The notes under the pieces were generated by a model that saw only the letters and a program-made list of their open reading frames with translations, searched no databases and was not told the origin of the DNA. 64,000 nucleotides of DNA from Cladorhizidae sp. MBARI D1340-BT2. Taxonomy: Eukaryota; Porifera; Demospongiae; Poecilosclerida; Cladorhizidae. The position numbers and the translations under genes are program-made. This document shows, in pieces, positions 58,835-64,000 of the stretch; position 1 is the stretch's first letter, and every line of letters starts with the position of its first letter. The stretch covers positions 38,372,336-38,436,335 of the forward strand of contig JAQNBH010000004.1 of assembly GCA_028752905.1 (NCBI GenBank), written 5' to 3'.

Positions 58835-58960
58835 TCTCAGGGATTGCGCACCCATTCAAAAGTAAGAATATGGGTGAATACCATGACTGCTACCTTCACA
58901 CTGATGTCCTTCTCCTGCCAACATCTTTGATAAATCCTACCACACCTGACTGTTTTTGGT
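58835..58960 (+). pseudogene. PolB fossil, unit 5
   Basis: Reads KNMGEYHDCYLHTDVLLLP, the best-kept copy of the motif (G-E-Y-H-D-x-Y-L-x-T-D-V-L-L-L). The ADVFEN part that should follow is replaced. Confidence 0.7.
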
Positions 58961-59100
58961 TTTATCCAGCATTTATCATTCACTAATGAATATGCAATAA
59001 TCAATAAAAAGTACTACTCTCTTTAGAAACTCATACCCCCAAACCTCCAAAGCTTTTTAGTATATTGTAAAACATTCTAGTATGAGGTGTCATTACTTAC

Positions 59101-59348
59101 TATCTTTGCAGCTCACTCCAGCATATTGTGAGCGATAACAATTGGTTTCAAATGGTGGAACATTACAGCTAAAGAGACTTCTCTCAGTTCCAACACATCT
59201 AACATTTCTCACAACTTGGGCATCAGCAAGCCCCCCATCCACTATAACACACTGTTCCCCAGACATTGATGTGGCAGACTTCTACATGTCCACTAGTATT
59301 AGTGCCTGCTTGCTGTCTGATTGATCCTTGAGGGCAAGGTTCTTAACC
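59101..59348 (-). pseudogene. Broken SRCR exon I (1.9-kb array)
   Basis: Donor side and C-terminal part (CYRSQYAGVSCKDS) are intact, but about 80 bases of the centre are missing: the NVRC part runs straight into the AQV part. One extra C (GCCCCCCATCC) shifts the frame. The acceptor ATCAAAG/GTCAAGC has become ATCAACG/GTTAAGA, losing its AG. A dead exon. Confidence 0.8.
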
Positions 59349-59884
59349 GTTGATAAAATATAATTACAACATAATAATAATCGCATACACAGGAAGAACA
59401 GGAAGTAAAATTTTCAGAATTGTTATTAATCATTTCTTTACATGTTCGTGTATGTAATAATAGTTACACCAGGTCATAGGTATGTAAACAACTAATGCTG
59501 CTAATGTCACAATATTACTTTATGTACAATTGATAGGCCACATATTGCAACTTAGAAATAGCTAATTCTCAACTTATCTAAAAATCATTTAGCTCTAACT
59601 GTAATGTTGGACAAAACTTTAACTTGTTTGCAAACAATTTGGCTCACCCTAAATTACTTTAAAATATTACTTTCTATACTTGTGAATGCACAAAAATATA
59701 TTTAGTCATCATTACTTATTTTTTTAGAAAAGATTATTTATATGCTGTTCCATGAAAGTTACCCTAGTTGAACATATAATCGTTAATAAAATCTTTTAGA
59801 ATGTAAAAAAATGAATTTATGACCAAAATAAATCCCAGTTGAGTGAAATTAGTGTATATGAAAATTGGTAGCTATAGTTAAAAG

Positions 59885-59965
59885 TAGACATTAATATGGC
59901 AGACTTCAACATGTCCATTAATAATTCTAGTATTAAGTTTGATGATTGAGTGCAAAGACACTTTA
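59885..59965 (-). pseudogene. SRCR exon fossil upstream of the array
   Basis: Plus-strand AGACATTAATATGGCAGACT, TCAACATGTCCATTA and GATTGAGTGCAA follow the 5' half of SRCR exons (AGACATTGATGTGGCAGACT...), with gaps and no frame. An older copy of the same exon family. Confidence 0.55.
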
Positions 59966-60303
59966 AAGGTTCCCCATTGTTAAAAGTACTACAGTTATTC
60001 AATTAGACAACAAGAAACTCAATCTAATAATGCTTTTAGCTCATGAAAATTATCCAAGGTTATAGTACATTAAATGTGCAGGTCTATAATTAGAGTTTAC
60101 TTCGTAACACTATAATATATGTAAGTATGTATCTCATTGGCCAGACAAATCTTGAAAAAAAATTGAAAAAAATAGTTTGTGAAGGCAATATTTACTCTTA
60201 TACCCCAATAGCTCAGTGGATATGTGAAATTCTGTTGGACACTAGGAACCTCTATCAGTGGGTATTCTGATTCTAAAACCATTGATTCCAAAACTGCTTT
60301 GTA

Positions 60304-60534
60304 CTAAAAATCAACATTTATCAAAACAAAATTATCAGTTACAATTGCTAGGAAAATATAGTAGAGCTGGCTAAAGAGATATAGTGATGAGCAATACGTA
60401 CTCCTGATAGGGTGGATGGCACAAAGAAATGTCATTATGCTGGATAGAAATGTTTGAAGGAGAACACTAATCTTAGCACAGGAGGGAGAGTTGAACCATT
60501 CACCAGTGTTAGAGCATAAATATATATTTACCAC
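60304..60534 (-). other. Possible Sushi (CCP) exon remnant
   Basis: The minus frame starts YLCSNTGEWFNSPSCAKIS. C-x3-G-x-W-x4-P-x-C-like spacing is that of the end of a Sushi domain, which occurs with SRCR in sponge adhesion receptors. No clear acceptor precedes it and the first half of the domain is not found. The following sequence resembles the start region of the 3.6-kb units (a GCACAAAGAAAT block). Confidence 0.3.
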
Positions 60535-63500
60535 AAAGTAAAAAAATAAAATAATGAGTGATCATAGGTTTGCATGATACTCTATTATATACCTACTGAG
60601 GTACCAACTGAACATTCAGAATTGGAGCACCTACCTGACTTACCTTCCATATGGTCTGGTGCCATACTTTGAGCTGATGATTTGCATGTTGAAGATATTG
60701 CATTGATGTGTAGTTAGATTTAGTCATGCATTAGTAGGCAGAACAAGAACTACAAAGCTGTTTTGGCTACCTTGTTCACAGGTAGCATGAGGGGAAAAAA
60801 TGAGCTGAGTAAAATTGTTATCTTTAGATTTGATGCATGAATTATTGGATTTGGCATTTGACATAACTTGATTAATACTTTCTAGTATTGCTAGACTTCC
60901 ATTGCTGTTGTAGCCTCAGTCTCAGTCCAAGAGTTTTTGGATAGATTGTTATTTTCACTCATTAAACAGACATTAAAACAACCATTGTTTTTTTTGTTTA
61001 TTTCTATGGCAAGAAATACTAATCACAATTCTGGTCAATGTAAATGCTATGTCATACAATATTGTTGCTAGGGATTTTTCCAAAACTATTGCTGAGATAG
61101 GAACGTATATCTTCTTGTACATTGTGTATATTCATTATTTAAGGCCATACTTCATTTAGAGAATTAACTTTCATTACTTACAAAGAATATTGGAAGCATA
61201 AAAATAGGCTAATATAATATGATGTTGCAATTTACTACTTGTTATACACATGCAAATAATTGTATTATAGTCCCTCCTCTTGGTAGATTATCAGTTACAG
61301 ATTTCTTCAATAACATGGCAATAATTGCAGAGAAAAAAAAGCACAAATTCAACAGAACTGTAACAAGAAGGGTATAAGAGGAAGTCAGGTTTGGGAACCA
61401 CATTATCTTTAGATAAGAGGCATAAATGCTGACTTCTCAGCTATGGATGCTTTTATGGAAATTAACTGTAAGGGTTCTTTATTTGTTGGGTAATCTACTC
61501 GGCAGGAGTCCCTTCCCCATTGACAGTGGATTCCACTGTGAATAATGTAGGAGTTGTTTTATAAAATTATTTAAAAAACCTGTCGTATTTTTTTGGTAAT
61601 AACTAGCCTTTGTCCAGACAAATTTTGCACTCTTTTAAATCTAGAGGTACCTTTCTACATGGTTGAATTTCATGTGCATTATGTAGAATTGACTATTATT
61701 CAATCAGCTGGGAGGTATAAGCTGAATGGTTATGAACACCATTTTGGATTCCCACCTGGATGCTCTCAGAGCCTCTGGTTGCCCACGTACAGAATCAATC
61801 ACACAGAGTGTATTTGTCCTAACATCTAGGCTACTCAAGTATAAGAATATGAGAGAAGAGTGTGTGTGTGCCATGAACAATTGCATGTGGTTGATGAACA
61901 AGAACACTGCACTATGTGATAGTCACAGCACAGGAGAGAAGTGTGTTGTCACCTGAGTAAGATGCGCTGTCAATTAGACGTGGCAAAGTCATATCCAGTT
62001 GTGTTGTGGGAACCAAATAGCTACAAAGCCACTTGTTCTCTACCTAATGGGCAATAAACATCCTATACAAGACAGCATGGGGAGTTGTTAGGAATGCACT
62101 CCTGAGTGGGTTGAACTTGTAAAGCATTGATGTCTGGTGGAATCTGCAAGGCATGTTTTGATGGTTGTGATCAATTGGTTCTAACCTGTAAGCTTACATA
62201 TACTCAAAAGGAAATAGTTCTCTTGATGCAGAGAAGAATTTGCAAGAACTGCCCACATAGAAGAGCAAGAGAACCAATTATATATGGTCACAAAAGGAGT
62301 TAAAACTGGCTAAATAGTTGGTAATTTTCAGAATAATTGGTTAGTATTCTGTCAAGACTCTGGTTAACATATTTGAAAAAGTCCCATGATGTAGAACACA
62401 GACCCAAGCTATACCAGCACTCTGTTGTCATATAAAGGCATATTGCAGACATTTTAAAGTGTTGTTTCACTCTGACATTATGAGTGTTGTAAATAATATA
62501 ACTAACCCCAAACTTCAATCCTGGTATTAGTAGGGTCCTTGTCTTTAACAAGTATGTTTGCTATAAACTACTTTTGTCATCATTACTCTAGACACTCTGT
62601 GTGACTCAAGGGGCTATAGAACCTATCAAGCTTGGCAAGACTCACCAGCTCAAAATACTTTTTTGGGAATACATTGTGCTTGATGTGTGAAAACTAGGTG
62701 TAAATGTATGAACTAATAATATCCTGTTATGAATATTAGTTATTTGTGGTTTACTTTGTAGTTGAACCTTACAGAAACTTAATTAGATATTATTGGTTTT
62801 TGTAGACCCTATTGCACTGTGTTTTGTGATATGAACATCTCACTACGTTATCTGTAATGAGAGTCTTGGAAGTTATCAAGAATAATTTAAAAAAACTCTC
62901 ATATTTGGAACTAGTTGGCCAACCTGCATTGAGTCAATGTGGAGTCAGCCAGCATGCAGTGGTCTACATATGCTGAGATAATTAGTTACTGAATTCTCAT
63001 TGGATAAGCAAAACTCTAAACGAGGAAATTGTTAAATATCTGCAAGAATACTACCAACTGAAACCGACAGTCATCACTGAAAATAATAGTTTAATCAGTG
63101 GAGTCAAGGACAAGATGAAGTTGTTTCTGAAACCATCGTTACTGCCAGTTTGAGGCAATCTTGAGAAAGCCCTTTTAACCGATTGGTTGAGAGTTTATTA
63201 AAGGAGACAAAATAGAAACTGTTGATAAAAAAACCATACAATGCAGACCAAAAAACAAGGCATTTACATTGTAAGTGATCAATAGAAAACTTTGGATTGA
63301 AGGGAGAATAAAAACTTCCCATCTTGTCACCTGAGTTTTTGACAGCTTTGGTGTCTTTGTCAAGGACAAAAATAAAGTAAAGGTGGCTTTTTAGCAGTAG
63401 ATAGAGAGGGGAAGATGAGGTAAGTGGGTTTAGGAAGGCATGTTGGGAGATTTTTTTGGTCATGCGATTAGCAGTTCCGGATAATGAGACTCTGTGATAT

Positions 63501-64000
63501 TGTGTTGGTTGCATATTAGAGGTAGCAAGATACTAAAAGGATGGCAGGAAAATATTAATGCACAGATGTAATTGCAATAACAACAAAGGGGTGATAGTGT
63601 CTTTGGTCAGGTTTCTTTGATGAAGGAGCTTTTTGTGGGGATATCATGTTAAAAAGCCGGCTCTCCTCTATTAGGATTTTTTTGACTATTTCTTTCATTG
63701 AGAGTCCATCTGTCTTCCTTTTGCTTTTTTCCATCTTCCTATTCTTGCTCCATTGTTGGGTCCGAATAGGAAGTCACCCAAAGGTTGGATCTATCTTTGG
63801 GTGTGTTTGCTGGTTGGATTTGCTGGTTGGATTATTGGGAAGGAAATGATTCGTAGAAATTTGGTGGATTCAGATCATGATGATGGGGTTGGTGATGCCT
63901 TATTGGTTAGTGGTGTTCATTTGATCTGGTGGTAGTGGTGGTTGTGGTTGTAGTAGGTAATGCTGTTCCCCCTGCTGCTGTTGAGGTTGAGATGGTTCTA
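60535..64000. other. No gene recognised
   Basis: AT-rich with short frames on both strands, none matching a known family. The first exons and promoter of the receptor gene may lie here or beyond the window, but I see no convincing signal peptide. Confidence 0.4.

Larger units (their letters stand above)
50690..59400. repeat. Tandem array of ~1.9-kb SRCR units
   Basis: Five units. SRCR exon 3' ends lie at 51451, 53266, 55199, 57127 and 59101, spacings of 1815, 1933, 1928 and 1974 bases. Each unit repeats the same order on the plus strand: PolB fossil, SRCR exon, intron with ATGATTTAGCACTAACAG-type blocks, small SRCR fossil (first four units), then the next unit. Units at 53, 55 and 57 kb are the most alike; those at 51 and 59 kb are more diverged, as expected for unequal crossing-over inside an array. 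Confidence 0.88.

Noticed and set aside
53307..59324. Plus-strand frames starting MVSNGGTLQLKRLLS in each 1.9-kb unit
   Set aside because: They are the reverse of the SRCR exons; their repetition follows from exon duplication, not from a second gene.
63104..63514. 136-codon minus-strand frame as the first exon of the receptor gene
   Set aside because: No signal peptide at its start, no known domain, and no phase-1 donor that would join it to an SRCR exon could be supported.

Overview
This is eukaryotic, AT-rich, intron-rich DNA from an animal. The best guess is a sponge (Porifera). The main gene joins scavenger-receptor cysteine-rich (SRCR) domains and a fibronectin III domain to a transmembrane receptor tyrosine kinase, and the SRCR sequences have the style common in demosponges. 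The species cannot be fixed from the sequence. I saw no rRNA, tRNA, CRISPR or bacterial-type operon.

The minus strand from about 57 kb down to 3.76 kb reads as one long, many-exon receptor tyrosine kinase gene. Going 5' to 3' in the gene, the exons are: SRCR exons in a ~1.9 kb tandem array (57.1, 55.2, 53.3, 51.5 kb, plus a broken copy at 59.1 kb); SRCR exons in a ~3.6 kb tandem array (36.4, 32.8, 29.2 kb); a further SRCR exon (26.3 kb); a short ectodomain exon (25.7 kb); FN3 (24.9 kb); a short linker (24.1 kb); the transmembrane exon (23.2 kb); a juxtamembrane exon (21.4 kb); kinase N-lobe (20.05 and 18.8 kb); a kinase insert with a coiled coil (7.98 and 6.85 kb); C-lobe (6.41, 4.83 kb); and the end of the kinase with a ~250-residue tyrosine-containing tail (3.76 kb). 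Exon phases join without conflict from 26.66 kb to the stop. All ectodomain exons are phase 1-1 and so can be duplicated or skipped without a frameshift. The link from the two arrays to the kinase part is inferred from strand, phase and order. The first (signal-peptide) exon was not found.

The introns are full of mobile-element remains. At 0-1.5 kb is the 3' end of a Ty3/gypsy element whose RNase H runs straight into the polypurine tract and LTR. At 2.69-3.13 kb is a solo LTR with a 5-bp target duplication. The 10.4 kb intron in the kinase carries a hAT fragment, a decayed gypsy element with LTR-like repeats, and a 612-bp MITE-like element inside one of those repeats. At 40-49 kb is a three-level nest: a gypsy element (+) split by a complete-ended hAT transposon (-, 8-bp target duplication), which itself carries a second gypsy gag-pol piece (-).

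Each ~1.9 kb SRCR unit also carries a short fossil of a protein-primed, Polinton/Maverick-type DNA polymerase B, copied along with the exon. The most notable features are the coiled coil inside the kinase insert, the copied half of the transmembrane exon at 27.6 kb (which ends in a stop and could give a soluble receptor), and the exon arrays with co-duplicated PolB and SRCR fossils.
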